Assembly: GCF_001426565.1 (NCBI RefSeq)
Contig: NZ_LMFA01000022.1
Location: 63,479 to 127,478, forward strand
From: Rhizobium sp. Root482
GTDB lineage: Bacteria > Pseudomonadota > Alphaproteobacteria > Rhizobiales > Rhizobiaceae
Direction: 5' to 3'
Length of the DNA stretch: 64,000 bases
The notes below the pieces were generated by a model. It saw only the letters and a list, made by a program, of their open reading frames with translations, made no database searches and had not been told where the DNA came from. Both the position numbers and the translations under genes were made by a program. Below, piece after piece: positions 28,828-38,467 of the stretch. Every line of letters begins with the position of its first letter. The stretch's first letter is position 1.

Positions 28828-29598
28828 CTAGTTGAAACTGGATGTCTTGAGGAATTCGGCAAGCCGCTCGGTCCTCGGATTTGCAAACATCTCCTTCGGA
28901 TCGCCTTCCTCGCCGATCACGCCCTGGTTCATGAAGATCACCCGCGAGGAGACCTCATAGGCAAAGCGCATCTCATGGGTGACGATCAGCATGCTCATGC
29001 CATCCGCCGCCAGCCCCTTGATGACCTGCAGCACTTCGCCGACCAGTTCGGGATCGAGCGCGGAGGTCACCTCGTCGAACAGCATCAGCCGCGGTGACAT
29101 GGCGATGGCGCGGGCGATTGCCACCCGCTGCTGCTGGCCGCCGGAAAGCTGGCCCGGATGATGATCGGCACGGGCGGCAAGCCCGACCCGGTCGAGCCAT
29201 TTTTCGGCGACGGCACGCGCCTCGTCGCGCGGCATCTTCTTCACCTTGATAAGGCCGAGCATGACGTTCTGGGCGGCGGTCATATGCGGAAAGAGATTGA
29301 ACTGCTGGAAGGCCATGCCGGTCAGCGCCCGCTGGCGGGCAATGTCCTTCTCGCTCTTGCGGCGGCGCGTCCCGTTCGATTGTTCGTAACCGATCTCCTC
29401 GCCATCAAGCACGATGCGCCCGGCCTGGAAATCCTCCAGCATGTTGATGCAGCGAAGCATCGTCGTCTTGCCGGATCCGGAAGAGCCGATGATAGAGATC
29501 ACCTCGCCCTCACGCATGGTGCAATCGACGCCCTTGAGAACTTCGAGGGCGCCGTATTGCTTGCGCAGCCCCTGTATTTCGAGAAGTAGCTTGCTCAT
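28828..29598 (-). CDS. Polar amino acid ABC ATPase (GlnQ/HisP-type)
   Basis: 256 residues: Walker [10 protein letters not shown], signature [16 protein letters not shown], Walker [15 protein letters not shown], and the H-loop THEMRFA. This is the PAAT-family ATPase pattern. It energises the permeases at 29610-30942. RBS GAGG. Confidence 0.95.
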   Translation of the reverse strand: MSKLLLEIQGLRKQYGALEVLKGVDCTMREGEVISIIGSSGSGKTTMLRCINMLEDFQAGRIVLDGEEIGYEQSNGTRRRKSEKDIARQRALTGMAFQQFNLFPHMTAAQNVMLGLIKVKKMPRDEARAVAEKWLDRVGLAARADHHPGQLSGGQQQRVAIARAIAMSPRLMLFDEVTSALDPELVGEVLQVIKGLAADGMSMLIVTHEMRFAYEVSSRVIFMNQGVIGEEGDPKEMFANPRTERLAEFLKTSSFN

Positions 29599-29609
29599 GA
29601 CGGCGAACC

Positions 29610-30275
29610 TCAGGACGGCACGGCGGTCTTGCGCTCGACATATTTGCCGAACCGCTCGATGCCGTAATTGACGACGAAATAGAGAAAGCCCGCGAGGAAA
29701 TAGAATTGCAGGCTCATGAAGTTGCGCGAGATGATTTCCTGCGTGCGCAACAGAAGCTCGGTGACGCCGATGACGGACAGCAGCGTCGAAGCCTTGACCA
29801 TTTCGGCCGCAGTATTGACCCAGGCCGGCAGGAACTGCCGCAGCGCCTGCGGCCAGAGCACATAGGCGAAGGTCTGGCTGAAGGTGAGGCCGATCGCCTT
29901 GGCGGCTTCCGTCTGACCTTTCGGTATGGCCTGCAGCCCGCCGCGGACGATCTCGCCGACATGCGAGGAGCAGAATACGGCAAGCGCCAGGACACCGGCC
30001 TGGAACGGGCCAAGCGCGATGCCGATGCCGGACAGGACATAATAGCTGGCGAGAACCAGCACCAGGACCGGCGTGCCGCGAATGAAATCCGTATAGGCGC
30101 GCACCAGGAACCGAAGAACGCGGTTGCCATAGACGAGCGACAGGCCGACGAGGACGCCGAGCAGGGAGCCGGCGACGATGGCAAGCGCCGAGATCGACAC
30201 CGTGACGCCGAGCCCCTTGAGGATGACGAAGCGGGCGATCCAGATCTGTTCGAGAAAGGCGGAGAAATCCATCAT
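29610..30275 (-). CDS. Polar amino acid ABC permease
   Basis: 221 residues; five hydrophobic segments. Typical PAAT motifs: [12 protein letters not shown] and the loop [33 protein letters not shown]. Partner of the permease 4 bases upstream. Two adjacent ATG codons at the start. Confidence 0.93.
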   Translation of the reverse strand: MMDFSAFLEQIWIARFVILKGLGVTVSISALAIVAGSLLGVLVGLSLVYGNRVLRFLVRAYTDFIRGTPVLVLVLASYYVLSGIGIALGPFQAGVLALAVFCSSHVGEIVRGGLQAIPKGQTEAAKAIGLTFSQTFAYVLWPQALRQFLPAWVNTAAEMVKASTLLSVIGVTELLLRTQEIISRNFMSLQFYFLAGFLYFVVNYGIERFGKYVERKTAVPS

Positions 30276-30279
30276 GACA

Positions 30280-30942
30280 TCACCTCGGCACGGCCAGGCG
30301 GCGCTCGGCGACGCGCATCAGGGCCGCGAGAATCGAGCAGGTTACGACATAGAGACCGGAGGCAACGATCCAGGTCTCGATCACCCGGAAGCTCTCGACA
30401 TTGATCTTGCGGGCCTCGAAGGTCAGCTCCGGCACGGCAATGGCCGCGGCAAGCGAGGTATCCTTGAACAGCGAGATCACCGTGGATGACAGCGATGGCA
30501 GGACATTGCGCAGCATCAGCGGCACGATGATGGAGACGCGGATCTGCATCGGCGTCAGCCCGATGGCGAGTCCGGCCTCCGTCAGTCCCTTCGGGATGGA
30601 GAGAAGCCCGGCGCGGAACACTTCGGCCAGATAGGCGCCGGAATAGATCGACAGAACAGCGACGAAGCTCTCGATCTTGCCAAGCCGTACGCCCATCTGC
30701 GGCAGCGCGAAATAGGCGAAGAGCACCAGCACCAGGATCGGCAGGTTGCGGATGATCGTCACATAGGTGGCTGCCGGGCGGCTGATCCAGCCGCTTTTCG
30801 CCATCAGCGCAAAGGCGACGAGGAGGCCGATGACCGCACCGATCAGGATGGAGACGAAGGCCAGCCCGAGGCTGAGCGCCAGTCCTTCCAGAAGCTGGTC
30901 GAAGCTGCGCCAGACGGCGGCGAAATTGAGTGTGTAACCCAT
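30280..30942 (-). CDS. Polar amino acid ABC permease
   Basis: 220 residues from MGYTLNFAAVWRSFDQLLEGL, the standard PAAT opening; a longer in-frame extension to 31068 lies over the intergenic hairpin and is rejected. Contains IIRNLPILVLVLFAYFALP and LLSIPKGLTEAGLAIGLTPMQIRVSIIVPLMLR. Follows the binding-protein gene in the operon. Confidence 0.93.
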   Translation of the reverse strand: MGYTLNFAAVWRSFDQLLEGLALSLGLAFVSILIGAVIGLLVAFALMAKSGWISRPAATYVTIIRNLPILVLVLFAYFALPQMGVRLGKIESFVAVLSIYSGAYLAEVFRAGLLSIPKGLTEAGLAIGLTPMQIRVSIIVPLMLRNVLPSLSSTVISLFKDTSLAAAIAVPELTFEARKINVESFRVIETWIVASGLYVVTCSILAALMRVAERRLAVPR

Positions 30943-30980
30943 GAGGTATCCCGGGAAGCATCCTGGCGCGGAGGTGGAAA

Positions 30981-31005
30981 GGGCGAAGAGCGCTGCTCCT
31001 CGCCC
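30981..31005 (-). promoter_or_regulatory. Intercistronic hairpin after binding-protein gene
   Basis: 11-bp stem GGGCGAGGAGC / GCTCTTCGCCC (one G-U pair) with a 3-base loop, then TTT, between the binding-protein stop and the first permease. It could terminate partially or protect the upstream message. Confidence 0.65.
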
Positions 31006-31027
31006 CAACGACTTGACTGTATTCGAC

Positions 31028-31876
31028 TTACTTGTATTCGACCGGGAAGCCGATCTGCGGCGGGGCAAGGTCCTTGCCGAACCAGGTCTTGTAGGATTTC
31101 GCGTAGAAATCGAACTCGACGCCGGTCATCGCTTCATGCAGGGCGGTGTTGACGAAATTCAGCCAATCCTGGTCGCCGCGCTTGACGCCGCAGGCATAGG
31201 TCTGCGGGTTCCAGCCATGGCCGGCATCCGTGTAGCGGCCGGGATTCTGGGTCATGTACCAGGCAAGCGATGACTGGTCGGTGGCAACCGTATCGGCGCG
31301 GCCGGATTCGAGCGCCTGATAGATCAGATCGACCGATTCATACTGGTCGACGGCCGCTTCCGGCAGGGCGGCATGCACCATGTCCTCGGCATAGACGTTC
31401 TGCAGAACGGCAACGGTGACGGACGAACCGGCGGCCTTCAGCGCATCGTAGTCGGCATAGCTGCCGCCGGCCTTCAGCATCAGGCCGACGCCTTCACGGT
31501 AATAGGGAATGGTGAAGGCGATCTGCTGGGCGCGCTCGCCGGTCACCGTCATGAACTGGCAGGTAAGGTCCACCTTGTTGGTGGTGATGTTGGGAATGCG
31601 CGCATCGGACGACTGGTTGACATATTCGATCTTGTCGGGATCGCCGAACAGCGCCTTGGCGACGATGCGGCCCATGTCGACGTCGAAGCCTTGAAGCTTG
31701 TCTTCGGCGCTCTTGAAGTGCCACGGCGCATTGGTGGAGCCGGTGCCGAGCACGAGATGGCCGCGGGCGATGATCTCGTCGAGCTTGCTCGTCGCCTCCT
31801 GGGCGGCGGCCGGCATTGCGGAAATGAGGAAGGCGGTGGTCAGCGAAAGCGCGCTGATGCGCAGAGAAAGGCTCAT
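31028..31876 (-). CDS. Polar amino acid-binding protein (family 3 SBP)
   Basis: 282 residues with signal peptide (MSLSLRISALSLTTAFLISA, cleavage near AAAQ). Family-3 features: LDEIIARGHLVLGTGSTNAPW, LQGFDVDMGRIVAKAL, and the acidic/serine pocket region TGERAQQIAFTIPYY. RBS AGGGGG. First gene of the operon; divergent from the PLP enzyme at 32057. Ligand may be a D-hydroxy amino acid by context. Confidence 0.92.
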   Translation of the reverse strand: MSLSLRISALSLTTAFLISAMPAAAQEATSKLDEIIARGHLVLGTGSTNAPWHFKSAEDKLQGFDVDMGRIVAKALFGDPDKIEYVNQSSDARIPNITTNKVDLTCQFMTVTGERAQQIAFTIPYYREGVGLMLKAGGSYADYDALKAAGSSVTVAVLQNVYAEDMVHAALPEAAVDQYESVDLIYQALESGRADTVATDQSSLAWYMTQNPGRYTDAGHGWNPQTYACGVKRGDQDWLNFVNTALHEAMTGVEFDFYAKSYKTWFGKDLAPPQIGFPVEYK

Positions 31877-32056
31877 GGTGTTCCCCCTGATGAACGGTTC
31901 TGGCGTCTTGTCCGGTATTTCGGACATGTGTCTGTTTTACCGGATTGACCTATACAGCGCCAGGATGCATAGATTGTCAAGAACTGGCCGGAGAAGAATC
32001 TGCGCCGCAGGCGCGCAAGGGTTTTCCGGCCGATAAAGCGATAGCGCGGAGATCCC

Positions 32057-33133
32057 ATGAGCAAGGCCGAAATTTCACTCAAGACCGTGAGCACACCCGC
32101 CGTTATCGTCGATCTCGACATCGCCCGGCGCAATATTAGTCGCTTCCAGGATTATGCCGATGCCCATGGGCTGAAAGCCCGGCCGCATATCAAGACGCAC
32201 AAGATCCCGGCGATCGCCGAGATGCAGCTCGCGGCCGGCGCCGTCGGCATAACCTGCCAGAAAGTGTCGGAGGCCGAGGCGATGGTGGCCGGCAGCAGTG
32301 CCATCCGCGATGTGCTGATCACCTATAATATTCTCGGAGCTGAGAAGCTCGAACACCTGACCGCATTGGCGCGCAAGGTGAGGCTTGGCGTCGTCGCCGA
32401 TAACGAGACCGTCATCGCCGGATTGTCCTCAGCCTTCGTCGCCGAGCCGGCACCGTTGCGGGTTCTGGTCGAGTGCAATACGGGTGCCGATCGCTGCGGC
32501 GTGGCCACCCCGGAGGAGGCGGCCGCGCTGGCCCGTCGGATCGCGGCTGCGCCGGGACTGGTTTTCGGTGGATTGATGACCTATCCGCCGGCAAAGGGTG
32601 CCGCCGCCGTGCAGGCCTTCATGACCCGCGCCAAGGCGTTGATCGAGGCTGACGGCATCGACGTGCCGGTCATTACCTCAGGCGGCACGCCTTCGATGAT
32701 GGATGCGGCCGACGCGCCGGTGGCGACCGAATACCGGCCGGGAACCTATGTCTATAATGATCGCTCGCTGGTGACACGCGGCGCCTGCGGCTGGGATGAT
32801 TGCGCGCTGACCGTGCTGGCCACGGTCGTGTCTGTCCCCTCGGCCCATCGCGCCATCATCGATGCCGGCTCGAAGACGCTGACCTCGGACCTTTTGGGCC
32901 TCACCGGCTATGGCCATGTGCTCGGCCGCGACGATATCGCCATCGACCAGTTGTCGGAGGAACATGGCCGCCTCGTCAGCGAGGGGCCGATCAATCTGAA
33001 GGTGGGTGACCGGCTGCACGTCGTGCCCAACCACGCCTGCGTGGTGACCAATATGGTCGATGCGGTGACCATATTGGAAAAGGGCGAAATCACCGGCTCA
33101 TGGCCGGTGGTGGCGCGCGGCCGCATCGTCTGA
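32057..33133 (+). CDS. DSD1/D-threonine aldolase-fold PLP enzyme, probably a dehydratase
   Basis: 358 residues, fold type III (alanine-racemase-like) with the PLP lysine in RPHIKTHKIP near residue 50 and a C-terminal metal motif VPNHACVVTNM near residue 330. The motif is His-x-Cys, as in eukaryotic-type D-serine dehydratase and D-threo-3-hydroxyaspartate dehydratase; D-threonine aldolases carry His-x-Asp. I therefore favour a dehydratase of a D-3-hydroxy amino acid. Such a reaction releases an enamine, the substrate of RidA encoded in the divergent importer operon. Exact substrate unproven. Confidence 0.85.
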   Translation: MSKAEISLKTVSTPAVIVDLDIARRNISRFQDYADAHGLKARPHIKTHKIPAIAEMQLAAGAVGITCQKVSEAEAMVAGSSAIRDVLITYNILGAEKLEHLTALARKVRLGVVADNETVIAGLSSAFVAEPAPLRVLVECNTGADRCGVATPEEAAALARRIAAAPGLVFGGLMTYPPAKGAAAVQAFMTRAKALIEADGIDVPVITSGGTPSMMDAADAPVATEYRPGTYVYNDRSLVTRGACGWDDCALTVLATVVSVPSAHRAIIDAGSKTLTSDLLGLTGYGHVLGRDDIAIDQLSEEHGRLVSEGPINLKVGDRLHVVPNHACVVTNMVDAVTILEKGEITGSWPVVARGRIV

Positions 33134-33188
33134 ACGGAAAGGCGTCCTTCAACGGGCATGCACGGCCTTAAACAGGGGAAACTGCCAG

Positions 33189-33575
33189 CTAAAGGCCTTC
33201 CCGCTCCAGCAGTGTGCGCACTTCCTCGAAGCGGCGTTTGTTTTCCTCGTTTTTCTCGCCGGCGGAATAGCAGCTGCTGGCAAGGCAGAAGCGCTTCAGC
33301 CCGAAGGGCGCCTTTGCCTGGTCGAACTGGCATTCGATCGTATCGACCATGTCCTTTTTCTCGACGCCTTCCCGGGTGGAATAGGTCAGCCGGGCGCCCG
33401 GCGGCTTGAGCTCGGGAAAGGACTGGACGACGCCGGTGTGAAGCGTGTCGGTCATCAGAAGGTGCTTTGCCACCTTCACGCACATGTCTTCGACCTTCAA
33501 TTGCTGGGCGGCGGGGGATTGCTGGGCGGCGGCAGGGGACGCCGCCAGGGCGAGAACGAGCACGATCGTTTTCAT
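33189..33575 (-). CDS. Secreted hypothetical protein
   Basis: 128 residues with a clear signal peptide (MKTIVLVLALAASPAAAQQ). The mature part has four cysteines (DMC, ECQF, FCLASSCY), suitable for two disulfides. No known family recognised. The MKTIV start has GGGAG upstream. A perfect EcfG-type promoter sits 45-70 bases before the start, so it is probably part of the general stress response. Confidence 0.7.
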   Translation of the reverse strand: MKTIVLVLALAASPAAAQQSPAAQQLKVEDMCVKVAKHLLMTDTLHTGVVQSFPELKPPGARLTYSTREGVEKKDMVDTIECQFDQAKAPFGLKRFCLASSCYSAGEKNEENKRRFEEVRTLLEREGL

Positions 33576-33895
33576 GGTGAACTCCCGGGGTCTATCGGCG
33601 GGCGCCGACGCGCAACCATAACGATGGGAGGCCGACTTTGGTTCCACTTCGAGGACACGGTCAGGCAGGCCGCATTTGCGATGTCTTATGCCCGCCAAAG
33701 AAGCCGGGGGTAAAATGGCGCTGAGAATCGGTTGATGCGTTCGTTTGCGAAATGTGGCAGCGCGATTTTCGCTGTTGAATTTGCCTATAGCCGTCGCCCG
33801 GTTGCCGTGTAGAGGATCTTTCTCTGGCCGAAGGCCGCAGGCGGAACCAAGCGCTTTCATCGCAGTTATCGTTGGCCAATCGAAGGGAGAAACAG
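33576..33895. other. Intergenic region with stress promoter
   Basis: 320 bases between divergent genes. It contains the minus-strand EcfG promoter (33620-33645). An imperfect plus-strand version, GGAAC (33843-33847) then 16 bases then AGTT, lies upstream of the DUF2934 gene. Nothing else recognised. Confidence 0.5.
33620..33645 (-). promoter_or_regulatory. EcfG-type general stress promoter
   Basis: Minus strand reads GGAAC, 17 bases, CGTT, an exact match to the alphaproteobacterial EcfG consensus (GGAAC-N16/17-CGTT). Start codon of the secreted protein is 45 bases past the -10 element. Confidence 0.65.
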
Positions 33896-34108
33896 ATGAC
33901 CGATATCAGCGAAGACGACATCAGGAAACGGGCTTATGCACTTTGGGAGGCCGACGGACGTCCAGAAGGAAGCCACGAGGCACATTGGCTGCAGGCATCG
34001 CACGAGTTGAGCCAGCAGACCGAGGCCGAAGCCAGCCCCCGGATAGCAGCACCACTGGAGACTGATCGCGCCGAATCGACGCCACGAAAACGCAGCAAGA
34101 TCGTTTGA
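33896..34108 (+). CDS. DUF2934 small protein
   Basis: 70 residues: the N-terminal ISEDDIRKRAYALWEADGRPEGSHEAHWLQA is the DUF2934 pattern; the tail is Ala/Arg/Lys-rich and probably disordered. RBS AAGGGAG before ATG 33896. Members are common near stress genes in Rhizobiales; no defined biochemical role. Confidence 0.85.
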   Translation: MTDISEDDIRKRAYALWEADGRPEGSHEAHWLQASHELSQQTEAEASPRIAAPLETDRAESTPRKRSKIV

Positions 34109-34166
34109 TGTCACCAGGACAGCGGCTACCGCGAGAGAGCAGTCGCCGCTGTCGGCTGCAGATATC

Positions 34167-36254
34167 CTATTGCGGACGAAACAGCGCCAGGCTGCGGCCG
34201 GGCATGTGCACGAGGCCGGTTTCATCGGGGCCGTTCGTGGCATCGTCTTCAATGGCGGTCGTCAGCGCGCAAGCCCAGGATGACGATGGTGATGGCGGCA
34301 TGGCGAAGGGCACCGAGCCTTCATGCGGGTTGAAGATCATCAGCACATCCGACCAGGTGCCTTCCTTCTCCGCCAGATCCTTGCGGGACAGCCAGACGCC
34401 GATCGTGGTTCCGCCCCCGTCCTGCCAATGTTCCTCCTGCTGCTCGCCGCCGCCGGCATTCAGCCAGATGATGTTCATGCCGTCGCGCCAGCTTTCGCGG
34501 CGCAGGAGCGGCTGCTCGGCGCGCAGCCTTGTCAGCCTGCGAACGAACTCGCGCAGTTCCTCGGCGCTGCCCGGCAGGTTTTCCCAATGCACCCAGCTGA
34601 TCCCGTTGTCCTGGCAATAGCCGTTATTGTTGCCAAGCTGGCTTCTTCCGAATTCGTCGCCGGCAAGTAGCATCGGCGTTCCATGAGATAGCAGCAGCGT
34701 CGCCAGGAAATTGCGCTTTTGCTGGTCGCGCACGGCATTGATGGCCTGGTCGTCGGTCGGGCCTTCCACGCCATAATTGAAGCTGCGATTGTCGCCATGG
34801 CCGTCCTTGTTGTCCTCGCCATTCGCCTCGTTGTGCTTGTCGTTGTAGGAAACAAGGTCGTTCAGCGTGAAGCCGTCATGCGCCGAGATGAAATTGACGC
34901 CCGCCCAGGGCCGGCGCCCGCGCTGGTCGTAAATATCGCCCGAACCGAGAAGGCGGGCGGCAAAATCCGGCGCGGTGCCGTCCGTATCCTTCCAGTAGTC
35001 GCGCACCGTGTCGCGATATTTGTCGTTCCACTCCGCCCAGCCGGGCGGGAAGCCGCCCACCTGGTATCCGCCCGGGCCGATGTCCCAGGGCTCGCCGACA
35101 AGCTTGACCTGCGAGAGCACCGGGTCCTGCGTCACCGCATCGAAGAAGCCGCCGCGCTGGTCGAAACCCTCCGGCTCCCGCCCGAGGATCGTGCCGAGAT
35201 CGAAGCGGAAGCCGTCGACATGCATTTCCTCGACCCAGTAGCGCAGCGAATCGGTGATCAGCTGCAACACGCGCGGATGGGAGGTATTGACGGTGTTTCC
35301 GGTACCGGTATCGTTGATATAATAGCGGTGGTCGTCCGGCAGAGTGCGATAATAGGAGAAATTGTCGATGCCCTTGAACGACAGCGTCGGGCCGAGTTCG
35401 TTGCCTTCGGCCGTGTGGTTGTAGACCACGTCAAGGATCACCTCTATGCCGCCATCGTGCAGGGCGCGCACCATGTCACGCACTCCATTCATGCCGCGCG
35501 GCCCGTAATAGCGGTTTTCCGGGGCGAAAAAGGCGAGACTGTTATAGCCCCAGAAATTGTGCAGCCCCTTGTCCATCAGATGGCTGTCATCGGGAAAGAA
35601 ATGGATCGGCAGGAGCTCGATCGAGGTTATGCCGAGGCTCTTCAGGTATTCGACGATCGCTTTGTCGCCGAGCCCTTCGAACGTACCGCGCAGATTTTCA
35701 GGTATGGCGGGATGGAGCTGGGTAAATCCCTTCACATGGGTTTCGTAGAAGATGGTCTTCGACCAGGGAATGGCGGGACTGCGATCGGTTTTCCAGTCAT
35801 AACTGCGCGGATCGATGACCCGGCATTTCGGCATGCCTGACGCGCTGTCGGTTTTACTGAAGGAGAGATCCTTCTTTTTGCTGTTCAGTTCATAGCCGAA
35901 ATGGGCCTTGGACCAGGTCACATCGCCAACCAGTTCGCGGGCATAGGGGTCGATCAGCAGCTTATTGGCGTTGAACCGATGGCCGTTTTGCGGGTCATAG
36001 GGGCCGTGCACCCGGTATCCGTAGAGCGTGCCCGCCTTCAGGCCGGGCACATAGCCGTGCCAGATTTCATTGGTATATTCCGGCAGCTCGATCCGGGCGG
36101 TCTCCACCATTCCGCTTTCGTCGAAGAGACAAAGCTCGACCCTTTCCGCATGGGCGGAAAACAGAGCGAAATTGGTGCCATCGCCGTCCGGAACAGCACC
36201 CAGCTGGTGCCACTGGCCGGCCTCGATCCTGTGCTGGTTCGCCTTGGCGTCCAT
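34167..36254 (-). CDS. glgX: Glycogen debranching enzyme GlgX
   Basis: 695 residues, family-typical. N-terminal CBM48 (~20-120), then a GH13 barrel with catalytic residues visible as DGFRFDLGTILG (nucleophile Asp), KLVGEPWDIGPGGYQVG (acid Glu) and SAHDGFTLNDLV (transition-state Asp). It removes alpha-1,6 branches from phosphorylase-limit glycogen in the cytoplasm. The start MDAKANQ is chosen because the preceding long frame overlaps treZ. Divergent from treZ, linking glycogen turnover and trehalose synthesis. Confidence 0.95.
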   Translation of the reverse strand: MDAKANQHRIEAGQWHQLGAVPDGDGTNFALFSAHAERVELCLFDESGMVETARIELPEYTNEIWHGYVPGLKAGTLYGYRVHGPYDPQNGHRFNANKLLIDPYARELVGDVTWSKAHFGYELNSKKKDLSFSKTDSASGMPKCRVIDPRSYDWKTDRSPAIPWSKTIFYETHVKGFTQLHPAIPENLRGTFEGLGDKAIVEYLKSLGITSIELLPIHFFPDDSHLMDKGLHNFWGYNSLAFFAPENRYYGPRGMNGVRDMVRALHDGGIEVILDVVYNHTAEGNELGPTLSFKGIDNFSYYRTLPDDHRYYINDTGTGNTVNTSHPRVLQLITDSLRYWVEEMHVDGFRFDLGTILGREPEGFDQRGGFFDAVTQDPVLSQVKLVGEPWDIGPGGYQVGGFPPGWAEWNDKYRDTVRDYWKDTDGTAPDFAARLLGSGDIYDQRGRRPWAGVNFISAHDGFTLNDLVSYNDKHNEANGEDNKDGHGDNRSFNYGVEGPTDDQAINAVRDQQKRNFLATLLLSHGTPMLLAGDEFGRSQLGNNNGYCQDNGISWVHWENLPGSAEELREFVRRLTRLRAEQPLLRRESWRDGMNIIWLNAGGGEQQEEHWQDGGGTTIGVWLSRKDLAEKEGTWSDVLMIFNPHEGSVPFAMPPSPSSSWACALTTAIEDDATNGPDETGLVHMPGRSLALFRPQ

Positions 36255-36462
36255 CGTTTGAAAATCCCCGCTTCGCTGCTTGCGCAGAGGAATTGTGCCA
36301 CGCCCGTTTTTGTTCCGGCAAAAGGCTCGAAGCGGCAAAATTTTCAACAGCTTGCGCATGGCAAGCGCGAATCGGCGAAGCGAAAGCGCGGAACATTTCC
36401 CGTCATGGCGATGTTGACGGTCGAATTCAGGGATCGGGCATCGGTAACGAAGGGCGAGATGG

Positions 36463-38268
36463 ATGATTTCAGGCGAAACAGGAAAAGCATGGGGTGCGCA
36501 TTTCATCGGCGACGGCCGCGTACGGTTCCGCCTCTGGGCGCCTGGCGAAAGTTCTCTTTCTCTCCGGCTCGGTGACCGGGACGTGCCGATGCGCGCAGGT
36601 GAAGACGGGTGGTTCGAGATCGAGATGGAGGATGTCCGGCCGGGGCAAGCCTATGAATATGTGCTTGGCGATGGCACCTCGGTCCCAGATCCGGCGGCGC
36701 GCGGGCTGGCTGGGGACGTTCACGGCCCCTCGCTGGTGCTCGATCCCCTTTCCTATCGCTGGAAACATGCCGAATGGCGCGGCCGTCCCTGGCACGAGGC
36801 GATCATCTATGAGCTTCATATCGGCACCTTCACACCGGAAGGCACGTTCAGCGCGGCAGCCGAGCGGCTTTCCCATCTTGCGGCAATCGGCGTCACCGCC
36901 ATCGAGATCATGCCCGTCGCCCAGTTCGGCGGTGCTAGGGGCTGGGGCTATGACGGCGTCTTTCACTATGCGCCCCACAATGCCTATGGCACGGCCGACG
37001 AGATGAAAGCCCTGATCGACGAGGCGCATGGTCTCGGCCTGATGGTGTTTCTCGATGTCGTCTACAATCACTTCGGGCCTGAAGGAAACGCGCTGCCGCG
37101 CTACGCATCTAAGTTCTTCCATCAGGAGAAGGAAACGCCTTGGGGCGCGGCGATCGCCTTCGAGAAAAAGCCGGTTCGAAACTACTTTATCGACAATGCA
37201 CTCTACTGGATCGGCGAATTTCATCTCGACGGGCTGCGCTTTGATGCGATCGACCAGATCCTGGACGAGGGCGGCGATCCACATGTGATCGTCGAAATCG
37301 CCAGTCGTATCCGCGCGCGCTTCGCGGACCGCCATGTGCATCTGATCACCGAGGATCCGAGGAACCTGACCGCTCTGCGCCATCAGCCCGGCCCCGGCAA
37401 GGAAAGGCTCTATGACGGCGACTGGAATGATGACTATCATCATGCGGCGCATGTTCTGGCGACGGGCGAAACCAAGGGCTATTATTCCGACTTTGCAGAG
37501 GATCCGCTTGAAAAATTCGCCCTTGCCCTAGCTAAGGGCTATGTTTTCCCGGGAAAGCCGCCGGCCGGCGAGGCGCATCCTGCGCCTTGTCTCCCGTCGC
37601 TTGTCAGCTTCCTGCAAAATCACGACCAGGCCGGCAACCGCGCCTTCGGCGACCGGCTGATTTCGCTGATCCCGGCCGACATGCTGAAGGCCCTGATGAC
37701 CATCACGATGCTTTCGCCGCATATGCCGATGCTCTTCATGGGAGAGGAATTCGGCGAAACCCGACCGTTTTGCTTCTTCACGGATTACACGGGAGATCTG
37801 GCCCGAGCCGTACGCGAGGGCCGGCGCGGCGAGGCGAATAATTTCGGAGGGATGCCGACCGGACGAACGGAGAAAGACTTGCCCGATCCGAACGCGCCGG
37901 AGACGTTTGCGCAGTCTAAGCTCGACTGGGAAAAAACGGAGAGCCCGGAAGGCCGCGGATGGACAGGGTTCATGAGAGACCTCATCCGCACACGTCAGCG
38001 GTTCATCATTCCCCTGCTTGCCGGCGCCCGGGAGGGCGAGACAGAAGGCCGGGTGATGGTCGCCGAGCGAGGTCTTCTGGCGGTGGATTGGCGCGTGAAA
38101 GGTGGTGCCCGCCTGCATTTGCGCGCTAATCTCGGCGAGACGACCGCCAGAATACTGCCGGTCGAAGGAGATATCGTGCATGCCGAGCCGGAGGGGGCAA
38201 AAGGCGTCTTTGCAGAGAAAGGAGACCTAGCTGCAAAATCCGTGATTTTCGCGCTATCGGCAATGTGA
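36463..38268 (+). CDS. treZ: Malto-oligosyltrehalose trehalohydrolase TreZ
   Basis: 601 residues, GH13 family. N-terminal CBM48-like region (AHFIGDGRVRFRLWAPG), barrel motifs LDVVYNHFGPEGN, LDGLRFDAIDQI (nucleophile), HLITEDPRNL (acid) and FLQNHDQAGNRAFGDR. TreZ releases trehalose from maltooligosyl-trehalose made by TreY from glycogen chains. treY itself is not in the window. Divergent from glgX across a 208-base region. Confidence 0.95.
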   Translation: MISGETGKAWGAHFIGDGRVRFRLWAPGESSLSLRLGDRDVPMRAGEDGWFEIEMEDVRPGQAYEYVLGDGTSVPDPAARGLAGDVHGPSLVLDPLSYRWKHAEWRGRPWHEAIIYELHIGTFTPEGTFSAAAERLSHLAAIGVTAIEIMPVAQFGGARGWGYDGVFHYAPHNAYGTADEMKALIDEAHGLGLMVFLDVVYNHFGPEGNALPRYASKFFHQEKETPWGAAIAFEKKPVRNYFIDNALYWIGEFHLDGLRFDAIDQILDEGGDPHVIVEIASRIRARFADRHVHLITEDPRNLTALRHQPGPGKERLYDGDWNDDYHHAAHVLATGETKGYYSDFAEDPLEKFALALAKGYVFPGKPPAGEAHPAPCLPSLVSFLQNHDQAGNRAFGDRLISLIPADMLKALMTITMLSPHMPMLFMGEEFGETRPFCFFTDYTGDLARAVREGRRGEANNFGGMPTGRTEKDLPDPNAPETFAQSKLDWEKTESPEGRGWTGFMRDLIRTRQRFIIPLLAGAREGETEGRVMVAERGLLAVDWRVKGGARLHLRANLGETTARILPVEGDIVHAEPEGAKGVFAEKGDLAAKSVIFALSAM

Positions 38269-38362
38269 GAAGACGAGAGGGACATGCGTCCTGATCCGCT
38301 CGTCCGCAAGTTCCGCGCGAACGAACGCCTGTCGCTCCACCTATCGCCGTCCCGTTTGCGCC

Positions 38363-38392
38363 AAAAAAAACGATCGCCCGATAAGGGCGATC
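38363..38392 (-). terminator. Rho-independent terminator of the DUF6481-like gene
   Basis: Minus strand: perfect 8-bp stem GATCGCCC / GGGCGATC, 5-base loop, one base, then eight T. It lies about 75 bases past the stop of the gene at 38468. Confidence 0.85.
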
Positions 38393-38467
38393 TTCATGAG
38401 GCATGGTGTAGGGTGTGCGGCGGGCGCTCTTCAGAAAGCCACGAGCGCAAACCGGTCAGGCAAGGTC

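Noticed and set aside
33843-33867. Second EcfG promoter for the DUF2934 gene
   Set aside because: GGAAC is present, but the -10 element is AGTT instead of CGTT at 16 bases.
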